DNA from: Knoellia sp. p5-6-4
GTDB lineage: Bacteria; Actinomycetota; Actinomycetes; Actinomycetales; Dermatophilaceae
Assembly: GCF_029222705.1 (NCBI RefSeq)
Contig: NZ_JARGZF010000002.1
Location: 744,001-808,000 of the forward strand
Direction: 5' to 3'
DNA length: 64,000 nt
The position numbers were made by a program, and so were the translations under genes. Shown here one piece after another: positions 30,109-43,598 of this stretch (position 1 is the stretch's first letter; every line of letters starts with the position of its first letter). The notes under the pieces were generated by a model. That model was given only the letters and a program-made list of their open reading frames with translations, did no database searches and was not told the DNA's origin.

Positions 30109-32202
30109 GTGACTGCGACCCCTCCAGCAACCACACCGGCCTCACCGGACGTGACCAGCTCCGGCACCCGCCCGTCCGGCCAGCAGCCTCCCCGCTCAGT
30201 CCCCCCGCAGACCCCGATCGGCCGCATCCCCGTGCAGGACGTGCGGCCGGTCGTCGACCACGGGGCCAGGCCCGCGAAGTCCGTGGTGGACGAGGTCTTC
30301 ACCGTGACCGCCACCGTCTTCCGCGAGGGCCACGACGCCGTCAACGCCTCCGTGGTGATCGTCGACCCCGCAGGACGCGAGTGCGTGCTGCCGATGCGCT
30401 GCACCAACGAGGGCCTGAACCACTGGGAGGCCGACGTCGCGGCCGACGCCCCGGGCCTGTGGTCCTACCGGGTCGAGGGCTGGTCCGACCCGTACGGCAC
30501 CTGGGAGCACGACGCGACCATCAAGGTCAACGCCGACGTCGACACCGAGCTCATGCTCGAGGAGGGTGCCCGCGTGCTCGAGCGGGCGCTCGAGGAGGTG
30601 CAGCGCACGCCCGAGCAGGCCCAGCCGCTGCGTGACGCCGTCACCGGCCTGCGCGACGCCCGGCGCCCGGCGCAGGCCCGGCTCCACGCGGGCATCGACC
30701 CCCTGGTCCACGCCGAGCTCGCCGCCCGCCCGCTGCGCGACCACGTGAGCCCCTCCCCGACCTACCCGCTGCTCGTCGAGCGCGAGCGCGCGCTCTACGG
30801 CGCGTGGTACGAGATCTTCCCGCGGTCCGAGGGGGCGAGGTTCGACCCGAAGACCGGCCGGTGGACGAGCGGCACCCTGCGCACGGCTGCCCAGCGCCTG
30901 CCGGCCATCGCCGGCATGGGCTTCGACGTCGTCTACCTGACCCCGATCCACCCGATCGGCACCACCGCGCGCAAGGGACCCAACAACACCCTCGACGCCG
31001 GTCCCGACGACCCCGGCAGCCCCTACGCCATCGGCTCCCCCGACGGCGGCCACGACGCCATCCACCCGGACCTCGGCACCTTCGCGGACTTCGACTTCTT
31101 CGTGGCCGAGGCGCAGCGCCAGGGCCTGGAGGTGGCGCTGGACATCGCGCTGCAGTGCTCCCCCGACCACCCCTACGTCACCTCGCACCCCGAGTGGTTC
31201 ACCACCCGCGCCGACGGCACCATCGCCTATGCCGAGAACCCGCCGAAGAAGTACCAGGACATCTACCCGCTGAACTTCGACAACGACCCCCAGGGGTCCT
31301 ACGCGGAGATGCGCCGGATGGTCCAGGTCTGGATCGACCACGGCGTGAAGATCTTCCGCGTCGACAACCCGCACACCAAGCCGGTCGAGTTCTGGCAGTG
31401 GATCATCCAGGACGTCGCCAACGACCACCCCGACGTCATCTGGCTGTCGGAGGCGTTCACGAAGCCGGCGATGATGCACACCCTGGCCAAGGTGGGCTTC
31501 CAGCAGTCCTACACGTACTACGCCTGGCGCAACCAGAAGTGGGAGCTGGAGGAGTACTGCCGCGAGCTGGCCGGGGACGCCGCGGCATACATGCGCCCGT
31601 GCTTCTGGCCGACCACGCACGACATCCTCACCCCCTACATGCAGTTCGGCGGCCCCACCGCCTGGAAGCTGCGCGCCGCCCTGGCGGCGATGCTCGTGCC
31701 GACCTACGGCATCTACGCCGGCTACGAGCTCGTCGAGCACGTGGCCCGCCCCGGCGTCGAGGAGCAGATCGACAACGAGAAGTACCAGTACAAGGACCGC
31801 CGGTGGCTGGACTACGAGCCGGGCGGGCCCAAGGAGGGCCAATCCCTCGCGCCGTACATCACGCGGCTCAACGAGATCCGCAAGGCGCACCCGGCCCTGC
31901 ACTGGCTGCGCAACCTGGTCTTCCACCACGTCGACGACGCCAACATCATGGCCTTCTCGAAGCGTCGCACCCTGCCCGACGGGAGCGAGGACGTCATCGT
32001 GGTCGTCGCCAACCTCGACCCGCACAGCACGCGGGAGTCCACCGTGCACCTGAACATGCCGGCGCTCGGCTTCGACTACGGCGACACGTTCGCGGCGCAC
32101 GACCTCATCACGGATGAGTCCTGGCACTGGGGGGAGCACAACTACGTCAGGCTGGGCCCAGCCGGGGAGCCCGTCCACGTCCTCGCGATCCGGAGGTTCT
32201 AG
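30109..32202 (+). CDS. glgE: Maltose-1-phosphate maltosyltransferase GlgE
   Basis: Transfers maltosyl units from alpha-maltose-1-phosphate to the non-reducing end of alpha-1,4-glucan (GH13_3). The 697-residue protein starts with a Pro/Thr-rich disordered stretch (1-35). It then has an Ig-like N domain (about 50-150), a helical S domain and the GH13 barrel, with nucleophile Asp419 (FRVDNPHTKP) and acid/base Glu448 (WLSEAFTKP); their 29-residue spacing matches characterised GlgE. YEIFPRSEGA and YLTPIHPIG are family signatures. GTG 30109 was chosen from the leaderless -10. First gene of glgE-treS-pep2-glgB-pgm. Confidence 0.97.
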   Translation: MTATPPATTPASPDVTSSGTRPSGQQPPRSVPPQTPIGRIPVQDVRPVVDHGARPAKSVVDEVFTVTATVFREGHDAVNASVVIVDPAGRECVLPMRCTNEGLNHWEADVAADAPGLWSYRVEGWSDPYGTWEHDATIKVNADVDTELMLEEGARVLERALEEVQRTPEQAQPLRDAVTGLRDARRPAQARLHAGIDPLVHAELAARPLRDHVSPSPTYPLLVERERALYGAWYEIFPRSEGARFDPKTGRWTSGTLRTAAQRLPAIAGMGFDVVYLTPIHPIGTTARKGPNNTLDAGPDDPGSPYAIGSPDGGHDAIHPDLGTFADFDFFVAEAQRQGLEVALDIALQCSPDHPYVTSHPEWFTTRADGTIAYAENPPKKYQDIYPLNFDNDPQGSYAEMRRMVQVWIDHGVKIFRVDNPHTKPVEFWQWIIQDVANDHPDVIWLSEAFTKPAMMHTLAKVGFQQSYTYYAWRNQKWELEEYCRELAGDAAAYMRPCFWPTTHDILTPYMQFGGPTAWKLRAALAAMLVPTYGIYAGYELVEHVARPGVEEQIDNEKYQYKDRRWLDYEPGGPKEGQSLAPYITRLNEIRKAHPALHWLRNLVFHHVDDANIMAFSKRRTLPDGSEDVIVVVANLDPHSTRESTVHLNMPALGFDYGDTFAAHDLITDESWHWGEHNYVRLGPAGEPVHVLAIRRF

Positions 32203-32208
32203 CCAGTC

Positions 32209-33898
<1,690 letters not shown>

Positions 33899-33915
<17 letters not shown>

Positions 33916-35341
33916 GATCCACCAGGCGACCCTGGAGCCGACGAAGCTCGAGCTGCTCCCCGAGTGGATGGCCCAGCAGCGCTGGTATGCCGCCAAGGGC
34001 CGCGTCCCGAGGCTGCGTCGCCTGTGGTCGTGGCGACTCGACGACCCGGCCGGTGAGGTGGGCATCGAGACCCTCCTCGTGGTGGACGAGTCCGGTCCCG
34101 AGCCGGTCGTCTACCAGGTGCCCCTCACCTATCGGGGCGCCCCGCTCGAGGGCGCCCACCACGCGCTCGTCGGCACGACGGAGCACAGCGTGCTCGGTCG
34201 GCGCTGGGTCTACGACGCCCCTCACGACCCGGTCTACGCCCGAGAGCTGCTCGAGCTGGTGCTCGGTCGCGCCGAGCCGCAGGCGGGCTCGGCCTCCCAC
34301 ACGCCCGAGCCGGCCGTGGTCGGGAAGCCGCATCCCTCGTGGACGGCGCAGACGACGGTGCGCCGGACCCGGGTGCTCACCGGTGAGCAGTCGAACACAT
34401 CGGTCATCTACGACTGCGTGGACGAGGACGGCGCGTCGAAGCCGTTGATCCTCAAGGTGTTCCGCACGCTCCAGTCGGGCGAGAACCCCGACGTGGTCGT
34501 GCAGGGCGCACTGGCCGAGGCCGGCACCGAGCGCGTCCCGGGCATGGTCGGCAGCATCAACGCCACGTGGCCCGCGACCGTGGAGGGTGGGCCCGAGGCG
34601 CACGGCCACCTCGCGTTCGCGCAGGAGTTCTACCCCGGCACCGAGGACGCCTGGCGCGTCGCCCTGCGTGCCGTCGCCGCGGGCCACGACTTCAGCGACG
34701 AGGCCCGCGACCTCGGTGCCGCCACGGCCGAGGTGCACGCCCTGCTCGCCCGGGCCCTGCCCACCGAGCCGGTCTCCCCCGAGGCCGTCGCGCAGACGAT
34801 CGCCAGCATGCGCTCGCGCTACGTCGCCGCGGCTTCCGAGGTGCCCGCCATCGCGGCCTACGACCAGGAGATCGCCGAGGTCTTCGACCGAGCGGCCCGG
34901 GCGCCCTGGCCGGTGCTGCAGCGCATCCACGGCGACTACCACCTCGGGCAGGTGCTCCAGGTGCCCGGTCGCGGCTGGGTGCTGCTCGACTTCGAGGGCG
35001 AACCCCTGCGGCCGCTGGCCGAGCGGGTCAGCCCCGACCTCACCGTGCGCGACATCGCCGGCATGCTCCGCTCGTTCGACTACGCCGCCGGCTCGTGGGA
35101 GCAGTCCCACCCCGACGGCTCCGCACGCGAGTGGGCCGAGGCCACCCAGGCGGCCTTCCTCGACGGGTATGCCTCGGCCGCCGGGCGGGACCCGCGCGAG
35201 GACGCCGACCTGCTGGCAGCCTTCCAGCTGGACAAGGCGCTGTACGAAGTGGTCTACGAGGCCCGCAACCGACCCACATGGCTGACGATCCCCACCGACG
35301 CCGTGGTCCGACTTCTCGACGAGGCCAGGAAGGCACCCTGA
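33899..35341 (+). CDS. pep2: Maltokinase Pep2
   Basis: Phosphorylates maltose with ATP to alpha-maltose-1-phosphate, the GlgE donor. The 480-residue protein has an N-terminal cap ([17 protein letters not shown]) and an aminoglycoside-kinase-like core, with catalytic [11 protein letters not shown] and metal-binding DFEGEP. It overlaps treS by 17 bases if it starts at GTG 33899; GTG 33908 is equally plausible. The TGA overlaps the glgB ATG by one base, so the whole operon is tightly coupled. Confidence 0.95.
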
Positions 35342-37812
35342 TGAGCCCGATGCTGCCCAAGCGACCGAAGAAGGCCAAGCCGGAGGACGTGAGCTCCACC
35401 GAGCCCACGCCGCAGGGCACCGAGCCCGCGAACGAGACCGTCTCGCCCGAGGACGTCCTGCCTCCCCTCGGTGGGACCTCGGCCGCCGACGAGCCGCCCG
35501 CCCCGACCCCCGCGGACGCCGTGCAGGACGCGCCGACCGACCCGGAGCCGCGGCAGGACCAGCCCGCTCCCGCACCGCCGGACATGTCGGGGGCGATCGA
35601 GGCCCTCGCGACCGGGCGGCACCAGCAGCCGCACGACCTGCTCGGCCAGCACCTCGAGCACGGCGGGCTGCGCCTGCGGGTGTACCGCCCCATGGCGCGC
35701 AGCGTCGCCGTCCGGTTCGAGGACGGTGAGCGGCTCGACCTGCACCACGAGGCGCACGGCGTCTGGACCGCGGTCCGTGAGGGCTGCGACCGCACTATGG
35801 ACTACCGCGTCCACGTCGCCTACGACGACGGCATCGAGCACGAGCAGGACGACCCCTACCGCTTCGCGCCCACCCTCGGCGAGGTCGACCGGCACCTGAT
35901 CGGCGAGGGCCGCCACGAGCAGCTCTGGACCGTGCTGGGCGCCCACGTGCGCGAGTACGACGGCCCGCTGGGCGCTGTGCGCGGCACCTCGTTCGCCGTC
36001 TGGGCGCCCCACGCCCGCGCGGTCCACGTCGTCGGCGACTTCAACGGCTGGGACGCGATCCGCCACCCGATGCGTCTCCTCGGCGAGTCAGGCGTCTGGG
36101 AGCTGTTCATCCCGGGCGTCGGCGAGGGCACGCGCTACAAGTACGAGATCCGCGGCTCCGACGACGTCGTGCGGTCCAAGGCCGACCCCATGGCCCAGGC
36201 CGCCGAGGTGCCGCCGGCGACCGGCTCGGTCGTGACCCGTTCGCAGTACGAGTGGGGCGACCACGCCTGGATGGAGCGACGCCGCGCCAACGACTCCCAC
36301 AGCGGTCCGATGAGCATCTACGAGGTCCACCTGGGCTCCTGGCGCAAGGGGCACAGCTACCGCGACCTAGCGGAGCACCTGGTCAACTACGTCTCCGACC
36401 TCGGCTTCACCCACGTGGAGTTCATGCCGGTCATGGAGCACCCCTACGGCCCGTCCTGGGGCTACCAGGTCACCGGTTACTACGCCCCCACGGCCCGCTT
36501 CGGCACGCCCGACGACTTCCGCTACCTCGTCGACCGGCTCCACCAGGCTGGCATCGGCGTCCTCCTCGACTGGGTGCCCGCGCACTTCCCGCGCGACGCC
36601 TGGGCGCTGGCCAAGTTCGACGGGCAGGCGCTGTACGAGCACCCGGACCCGCGCCGCGGCGACCAGCCCGACTGGGGCACCCACATCTTCGACTTCGGCC
36701 GCATGCAGGTGCGCAACTTCCTCGTCGCCAACGCGATCTACTGGCTTGAGGAGTTCCACATCGACGGCCTGCGGGTCGACGCCGTGGCGTCGATGCTCTA
36801 CCTCGACTACTCCCGCGAGGAAGGGCAGTGGCTGCCCAACCAGTACGGCGGCCGCGAGAACCTCGAGGCGATCGGCCTGCTGCAGGAGACCAACGCCACC
36901 ACCTACAAGCGGGTGCCCGGCATCGTCACCGTGGCCGAGGAGTCGACCTCGTGGCCCGGTGTCACGAAGCCGACCGACGCCGGCGGCCTCGGCTTCGGCC
37001 TGAAGTGGAACATGGGCTGGATGAACGACACCCTGCGCTACATCGGGCAGGACCCCGTCCACCGGCAGTACCACCACAACCTGCTGACCTTCTCGCTCAT
37101 GTACGCCTACAGCGAGAACTACGTGCTGCCCATCAGCCACGACGAGGTCGTCCACGGCAAGGGCTCGCTGCTGCGAAAGATCCCGGGCAGCCGCTACGAC
37201 CAGCTCGCCACCCTGCGCGCCTACCTCGCCTACATCTGGAGCCACCCCGGCAAGCAGCTGCTCTTCATGGGCAGCGAGTTCGCCCAGGAGGCCGAGTGGG
37301 CCGACGGCCGCGAGCTCGACTGGTGGCTGCTCGACCACCCGGCTCACTACCGGGTGCACAACCTGGTCAAGGAGCTCAACCGCGTCTACCGGTCCAACCC
37401 CGCCCTGTGGGCCCTGGACTCCTCCCCCGCCGGGTTCGAGTGGCTCAACGCCGACGACAACGCCGGAAACACGTTCTCCTACCTGCGTTTCGGCAACGAG
37501 GACCGAGGGAGCGGCCCCGTCGTGGCTGTCGCGGTCAACTTCAACGGCATGGCGCGCGAGAGCCTGCGGCTCGGAGTCCCGCGCCCGGGTCGCTGGAAGG
37601 TCGTCCTCGACACCAGCGGCTACGACGAGTTCGGCACCCCCAGCCAGGCCGACACCGTGCTCGAGGCGCAGCAGCAGCCGTGGGACAACCAGCCCTGGTC
37701 GGTGGAGGTCCGCGTCGCTGCCCTGTCGGCCGTGTGGCTGGCACCGGTCGAGGAGCCGGCCCTCGCCGGGTCGGCGCAGGAGCAGGGCGCGCTGACCACC
37801 GGGGAGGGCTGA
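35341..37812 (+). CDS. glgB: GH13 1,4-alpha-glucan branching enzyme GlgB
   Basis: Forms alpha-1,6 branches in the glucan elongated by GlgE. It has 823 residues. An acidic, Pro-rich, probably disordered N-terminal extension (about 1-80) is unusual; it is followed by the N1 and CBM48 domains ([12 protein letters not shown]) and the GH13_9 barrel with [26 protein letters not shown] and [12 protein letters not shown]. The ATG at 35341 overlaps the pep2 stop (TGATG). The much longer open frame upstream is the shadow of pep2. Confidence 0.97.
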   Translation: MSPMLPKRPKKAKPEDVSSTEPTPQGTEPANETVSPEDVLPPLGGTSAADEPPAPTPADAVQDAPTDPEPRQDQPAPAPPDMSGAIEALATGRHQQPHDLLGQHLEHGGLRLRVYRPMARSVAVRFEDGERLDLHHEAHGVWTAVREGCDRTMDYRVHVAYDDGIEHEQDDPYRFAPTLGEVDRHLIGEGRHEQLWTVLGAHVREYDGPLGAVRGTSFAVWAPHARAVHVVGDFNGWDAIRHPMRLLGESGVWELFIPGVGEGTRYKYEIRGSDDVVRSKADPMAQAAEVPPATGSVVTRSQYEWGDHAWMERRRANDSHSGPMSIYEVHLGSWRKGHSYRDLAEHLVNYVSDLGFTHVEFMPVMEHPYGPSWGYQVTGYYAPTARFGTPDDFRYLVDRLHQAGIGVLLDWVPAHFPRDAWALAKFDGQALYEHPDPRRGDQPDWGTHIFDFGRMQVRNFLVANAIYWLEEFHIDGLRVDAVASMLYLDYSREEGQWLPNQYGGRENLEAIGLLQETNATTYKRVPGIVTVAEESTSWPGVTKPTDAGGLGFGLKWNMGWMNDTLRYIGQDPVHRQYHHNLLTFSLMYAYSENYVLPISHDEVVHGKGSLLRKIPGSRYDQLATLRAYLAYIWSHPGKQLLFMGSEFAQEAEWADGRELDWWLLDHPAHYRVHNLVKELNRVYRSNPALWALDSSPAGFEWLNADDNAGNTFSYLRFGNEDRGSGPVVAVAVNFNGMARESLRLGVPRPGRWKVVLDTSGYDEFGTPSQADTVLEAQQQPWDNQPWSVEVRVAALSAVWLAPVEEPALAGSAQEQGALTTGEG

Positions 37813-37813
37813 C

Positions 37814-39459
<1,646 letters not shown>

Positions 39460-39463
<4 letters not shown>

Positions 39464-39876
39464 AGCGTCCAGCCCTTGGCGGCGTAGGCCTCACGACCAC
39501 GCGCGGTCAGGTCTGTCAGCTCGTCGAACAGGCCCTCGTCGACCCGGGTGAAGTTGAAGCATGACTTGCCCTGCATCCGCCGGCGCAGGTCGGGCGAGAC
39601 CGCGGCGGCGAGGTCGGGCTCGGTGTAGACCGGCATCAGGTAGTAGCTGACGTAGCGCTTCTGCTGCTTCACGCCGGCGAAGAACATCCCGTCCGGATAC
39701 CTCTCGTGCGGGGCCCCGAGCAGCATGTAGGAGTCCTCGGGCGAGGGCGCGTCCTCCTTGCGGGAGGTCGGCCGGTTCGCGTCGGTGGGGTTGGTGCTGG
39801 CGGTGAACGCGTCCTCGTGGACGGCCAGTCGCCGCCGGAGCTCGGCAAACACCGCGGGCAGGTCTGCTGGGGGCAT
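39460..39876 (-). CDS. DUF1801-like small protein
   Basis: The 138-residue protein has a YdhG/DUF1801-like look: an [10 protein letters not shown] start, [30 protein letters not shown] and the ending [18 protein letters not shown]. The function of the family is unknown. The ATG at 39876 lies 6 bases after TAGGCT, a leaderless-type promoter. The stop codon (TAG) and that of pgm (TAG on the other strand) are the two readings of the same CTAG, so the genes overlap tail to tail by four bases. Confidence 0.65.
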
Positions 39877-39888
39877 GCCGCCAGCCTA
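39877..39888 (-). promoter_or_regulatory. Leaderless-type promoter
   Basis: Minus-strand TAGGCT (39888-39883), then 6 bases, then the ATG at 39876. Confidence 0.5.
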
Positions 39889-39931
39889 GCCGCGGCGGAA
39901 TATAGACCTACGTCAATTGGTTGATCCCTGC

Positions 39932-40102
39932 ATGAGCCGCGAGAACCGAGACCCCAGCACCCCTGCCCGCGCCTTCCCCCGGTCCTCCCCGTCGGGCCCT
40001 AACCTGGCCACCCTCGACCAGCTCCGCGCGGTCCGACGCCGGCGCGCCCTGCCGACGCACGCGCTGCGCCGCCCGGTCCCCGGCGAGAAGGTCGCCTGCT
40101 GA
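39932..40102 (+). CDS. Possible small basic protein
   Basis: A 56-codon frame from ATG 39932 encodes a basic, Pro/Arg-rich peptide (LATLDQLRAVRRRRALPTHA in the middle). Third codon positions are almost all G or C, as in real genes here. AT-rich sequence (39898-39925) upstream could hold a promoter, but there is no clear ribosome binding site. It fills the gap between two minus-strand genes and ends four bases before the ATP-grasp gene stop. No family recognised; could be spurious. Confidence 0.4.
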   Translation: MSRENRDPSTPARAFPRSSPSGPNLATLDQLRAVRRRRALPTHALRRPVPGEKVAC

Positions 40103-40105
40103 GGC

Positions 40106-41419
40106 CTACTCCGCCGGCACGGCAGGGGCAGGGCCCCCCACCGCGGCCTCGTCCGCCGCGGACTCCCCCGCACCGAGCCGCGACCTCTCGTCCCTGAGCC
40201 ACAGCCGCACCAGGCCGCCGAAGTGCCCTTCGAAGCGGTCCCACTCGTGAGGCGGGTAGGTCTGCTGGATCGTGCTCGTGAGCAGCTTGCGGAAGTCGTC
40301 GGAGTCCACCCACTCGAGCACCATCTCGTCGACGTGCGGCAACGCCGTCGCGCAGAACTCCTGGTAGCGCTCCGTCTCGAAGTACTCGTCGGCCAGTCGC
40401 TGGTAGGCCGCGAGCTTGCCGGCGTAGTCGAGTGAGGCGTCGTCGGCCACCGCGAACCAGGGGCCGGTGTCCACCTGCGTGCGGGGCTTGCGGTCCGTCG
40501 CCAGGCAGTAGACCGACCAGCGCAGCAGCGCCTTCATGGCCCACGGGAAGTAGTAGTGCAGTGAAGTGACCGCCACGTCGGGGCAGGCGTTGGCGTAGTC
40601 GATCGGGTAGACCACGCCATCCTTGACGAGCATCTCGCAGGAGTTGAACTCCCAGCGGAAGAACGCGTTGACCGTCTGGGCGATGGTGACCGCCTCGGAG
40701 CCCACCTGCTCGCTGAGGAAGCCGTGCCGCACGGCATACCGGTTGTGCATCGGCTCGTCCGGCTGGAACTGCATCACCATCGTCTCGGGGCCGATGGTCA
40801 GCGCCCGGGCGAAGACCTCGAACCCGTCGACGGCCTTCTGCAGATGCATGAGCATCTCGCCGGAGTCGTCGTAGGAGCGGTGCAGGTCGTCGCGGTTCCT
40901 GATCATCGACACCCCGCGCCAGGCGCCACCGTCGAACGGCTTCATGAACATCGGGTAGCCGAGGTCGTCGGCGATCCGGTCGAGGTCGAAGCCCTTGTTG
41001 TACTTGGCCGACGTGAAGGCCCAGCGGGCGTTGTCGACGGGGTTCTTGTAGGGCACGAGCACCGTCTCCGGCACGTGCATCCCCAGCCGCATCAGGGCGC
41101 AGTAGGCCGAGTGCTTCTCCATCGACTGGAACGTGAACGGGCTGTTGAGCAGGTAGACGTCGTCCATCAGCGCGACCTTCTTGAGCCACTCGCGCGGGTG
41201 GTAGTACCAGTGAGCCAGCCGGTCGATGACCAGGTCGTGCCGCGGTCTGTCGCGCAGGTTGAACGGCTCGATGGTGACCCGCTCCGTGCGCACCCGGTGG
41301 GCGCTGCCGTCCGGGGCGCTGACCACTCCCAGGCGGCTCGCAAGCGCCTCGAACGCGGTCGGCCAGTCCCCCTCCGCTCCCAGCAGCAGTCCGATCAGGT
41401 GTTCGTGCGTCGCAGGCAT
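40106..41419 (-). CDS. ATP-grasp protein of unknown substrate
   Basis: The 437-residue cytoplasmic protein has an ATP-grasp core. The nucleotide-binding stretch is YPMFMKPFDGGAWRGVSMIR, and the distal metal-binding segment is VYPIDYANACPDVAV. An N-terminal domain holds ERVTIEPFNLRDRPRH and LAHWYYHPREWLKKV. Such enzymes ligate a carboxylate to an amine or thiol. The acceptor cannot be inferred; neighbours are not a pathway. The ATG at 41419 follows GGGAGA. RimK/glutathione-synthetase relatives are possible but the sequence is divergent. Confidence 0.72.
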   Translation of the reverse strand: MPATHEHLIGLLLGAEGDWPTAFEALASRLGVVSAPDGSAHRVRTERVTIEPFNLRDRPRHDLVIDRLAHWYYHPREWLKKVALMDDVYLLNSPFTFQSMEKHSAYCALMRLGMHVPETVLVPYKNPVDNARWAFTSAKYNKGFDLDRIADDLGYPMFMKPFDGGAWRGVSMIRNRDDLHRSYDDSGEMLMHLQKAVDGFEVFARALTIGPETMVMQFQPDEPMHNRYAVRHGFLSEQVGSEAVTIAQTVNAFFRWEFNSCEMLVKDGVVYPIDYANACPDVAVTSLHYYFPWAMKALLRWSVYCLATDRKPRTQVDTGPWFAVADDASLDYAGKLAAYQRLADEYFETERYQEFCATALPHVDEMVLEWVDSDDFRKLLTSTIQQTYPPHEWDRFEGHFGGLVRLWLRDERSRLGAGESAADEAAVGGPAPAVPAE

Positions 41420-41554
41420 GGGGGTCTCCCGTCCGGTGTCAGCCGTCGAGGATCATCCTGTCGCGCCCCAGCATTTCCGCAAGAGATCGGTGGTGGCCGG
41501 GGGGCGCCACGCTGGGCGGCGAGCAGGCCGTGGCCGCCGAACGCCGGCGCCGCG

Positions 41555-42535
41555 TCAGAACAGCGCGCTCATGAGCGAGCCGCGCGCCTTGCGCACGCGC
41601 TCGTCGTGCGGCCCCACCACGGCGAAGAGCTCGAGCAGGTGCGTGCGCACCCGCTCGCGGTCGTCGCCGCCGGTGGCCTTGACCAGGTCGATCAGGCGCA
41701 GGAAGGCGTCCTCGACGTGGCCGCCGAGCAGGTCGAGGTCGGCCACCAGCGTCTGCGCGTCGATGTCGCCCGGGTTGTCTGCGGCGGCCTGGCGGGCCTG
41801 CTGGAGGTCGACACCGGCCGTCCGCTGCATGAGCCCCACCTGCGCCAGGCCGAGCTCGGCGTCGGAGTCGGCCGGGTTCTGGGCCAGCGCCTTGCGGTAG
41901 GCGTCGGCAGCGGCACCGAGGTCGCCGCGCTCGATCGCGTCGTAGGCCTCCTGGTGCAGCGGCGGCAGCGGTGGCTCCTCCGGCTCGGCGCCGGCGGGCT
42001 CGCCGACCTCGACCCGACCCGTCACGCCGTGCTGGACGGCCAGCGCGAGCAGCTCGTCGATGACCGGGCGGATCTCCTGCTCGCCCTGGATGCCGGCGAA
42101 GAGCGGCACGGGCTGCCCCTGCACGAGGCCGATGGTGACCGGCACGGACTGGATCTGGAAGGCGCGCAGCAGGCCGGGGTTGTCGTCGACGTCGACCGAG
42201 ACGACCTGGAAGCGGCCACGGTAGCTGTTGGCCACCGCGACGACGGTCTCGAGGTAGGACCCCGACTCGGGGAGGCGGGCGGACCAGAGCACCACCACGG
42301 CCGGCACGCTGACCGAGCCGCTCAGCACCTCGGAGAAGTTGGCGTCCGTGCCCTGCACGACGAGGTTCGAGCCGGCGGCCCCGGGCCCGCCACCCGCGCG
42401 CTGCCCACCGGCCTCGGCGGCACCCGGCGCGCCCGTTCCCGAGCCGGCGGCTCCGGCGCCTCCCCTGGGGGCCTGGAGTCCGGACAGGTCGACCGCGCCC
42501 CGCAGGGCGCTGGGGTTGAACGGCTGCTCAGTCAT
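41555..42535 (-). CDS. Thioredoxin-fold/TPR protein (YbbN/CnoX-like)
   Basis: The 326-residue protein combines a Gly/Ala-rich disordered N-terminus (1-55), a thioredoxin-like domain (about 60-170) and TPR-like helices (about 195-320, EAYDAIERGDLGAAADAYRK). At the active-site position the sequence is VVLWSARLPESGSY: the CxxC cysteines are absent, so it cannot do thiol redox chemistry. E. coli CnoX acts as a chaperone holdase for GroEL; a similar role is plausible. The ATG at 42535 follows CAGAAT by 7 bases. Confidence 0.85.
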   Translation of the reverse strand: MTEQPFNPSALRGAVDLSGLQAPRGGAGAAGSGTGAPGAAEAGGQRAGGGPGAAGSNLVVQGTDANFSEVLSGSVSVPAVVVLWSARLPESGSYLETVVAVANSYRGRFQVVSVDVDDNPGLLRAFQIQSVPVTIGLVQGQPVPLFAGIQGEQEIRPVIDELLALAVQHGVTGRVEVGEPAGAEPEEPPLPPLHQEAYDAIERGDLGAAADAYRKALAQNPADSDAELGLAQVGLMQRTAGVDLQQARQAAADNPGDIDAQTLVADLDLLGGHVEDAFLRLIDLVKATGGDDRERVRTHLLELFAVVGPHDERVRKARGSLMSALF

Positions 42536-42548
42536 GGGGCCGATTCTG
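42536..42548 (-). promoter_or_regulatory. Leaderless-type promoter of the YbbN-like gene
   Basis: Minus-strand CAGAAT (42548-42543), then 7 bases, then ATG. The hexamer lacks the first T of the consensus. Confidence 0.4.
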
Positions 42549-42569
42549 CCGCAGGTTGGACCGGGGTGG

Positions 42570-43598
42570 TCACTCGCCCTTCGCGGAGACCAGCGTCTCG
42601 TCGACGGCGACCAGGCTCGCGGTGCCGGACTTGGGCGGCACGGTGAACACGACCGTCTCGTAGGTGCGCATCTGGGCCTGGTCGCCCAGGGTCTTCTTCC
42701 CGATCAGCTTCTGGAAGTCCTCGCTGGGCGTCAGGGACTTGCCGCTGGGCTTCAGGGCGATCGTGTCGGTGCGCTCGAGGAGGCCGAAGACCACCGCTCC
42801 CCCGTCCTTGAGCGAGATGGCGACCGTGCTCTCCGGTTGGGGCACGTGCTTCTGCGTCAGCGTCGCCAGCTTCGAGAGGGACTTCGCCTGGGACCTGGCG
42901 TTCGCCCGGACCGACTGGGCGAAGGCATCCGAGCCGTTGACGTGTGGCGCAGCCGTGGCCCTGGGGTAGCCCAGGCTCGCGGCGTACTCGGCCAGCAGCG
43001 CCTCCGGGGTGATGGCCAGGCCCTTGCCCGAGGGGTTCAGCGGCGAGCCCTGGTCGAGGCTGTCGAGGGCAGCCACGCTGGTGCCCGGCTGCATGGGAGC
43101 GCTGGATGCCAGCTTGAACGGCTCGGTGGCGCTCTCGGAGACCAGCAGGTTGAGGGCGGTCCTGCCGTCCTCGCGGCTGCTCTGCACGAGCATGACGCGC
43201 GGCCACGCGTTGCCACGCGAGATGCCGAGCACCTTCGGCGCCTCCGGCTTGGTGACCGGCTCGGTGGCGGTGGAGCCTGCCCTGGCGAGGCGGCTGTCGG
43301 CGTTGGAGACGGTGAGCGCGGCGCCGGTGAGCGCCTTGGCCCGCAGCTCCTTGGCCTGGGCGCCCGACGCCTCCCGGGCGCGGGCGGCATCGGTCAGCAC
43401 GCGGGCCGCGATGGCCTCGGCTGACTCCGCGCTGACCGGCGCGGTGTCACCCACCTCGCGGGGCGCGTCCTGCACCCCGACGAGGGCGTCGCCGACGCCG
43501 CACCCGGCGAGCGCGAGGGTGGTCAGGGCGGCGCCGGTCAGGCCGGTCACGGCACGGCGCGTCGGCCGCTGGGAAGCGATGTGGTTCAGGCGTTTCAT
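42570..43598 (-). CDS. Secreted lipoprotein of unknown function
   Basis: The 342-residue protein has a twin-Arg-containing, hydrophobic signal and a lipobox LALAGC, so it should be lipid-anchored outside. The rest is soluble, with many Ala/Ser/Lys and no cysteines. It ends in VFTVPPKSGTASLVAVDETL, resembling the C-terminal part of actinobacterial lipoproteins of unknown function (DUF8094-like, from memory). The ATG overlaps the stop of the upstream membrane-protein gene (ATGA), so the two are translated together and probably act together at the cell surface. Confidence 0.75.
   Translation of the reverse strand: MKRLNHIASQRPTRRAVTGLTGAALTTLALAGCGVGDALVGVQDAPREVGDTAPVSAESAEAIAARVLTDAARAREASGAQAKELRAKALTGAALTVSNADSRLARAGSTATEPVTKPEAPKVLGISRGNAWPRVMLVQSSREDGRTALNLLVSESATEPFKLASSAPMQPGTSVAALDSLDQGSPLNPSGKGLAITPEALLAEYAASLGYPRATAAPHVNGSDAFAQSVRANARSQAKSLSKLATLTQKHVPQPESTVAISLKDGGAVVFGLLERTDTIALKPSGKSLTPSEDFQKLIGKKTLGDQAQMRTYETVVFTVPPKSGTASLVAVDETLVSAKGE

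Noticed and set aside
34567-35340. GlgB starting far upstream of 35341
   Set aside because: That part of the frame overlaps pep2 out of phase, is Arg/Pro-rich and unlike GlgB; the TGATG junction marks the real start.
39932-41419. Graspetide-like RiPP pair (small basic peptide plus ATP-grasp enzyme)
   Set aside because: The two genes are convergent on opposite strands, the peptide lacks acidic core repeats, and there is no transporter or acetyltransferase beside them.
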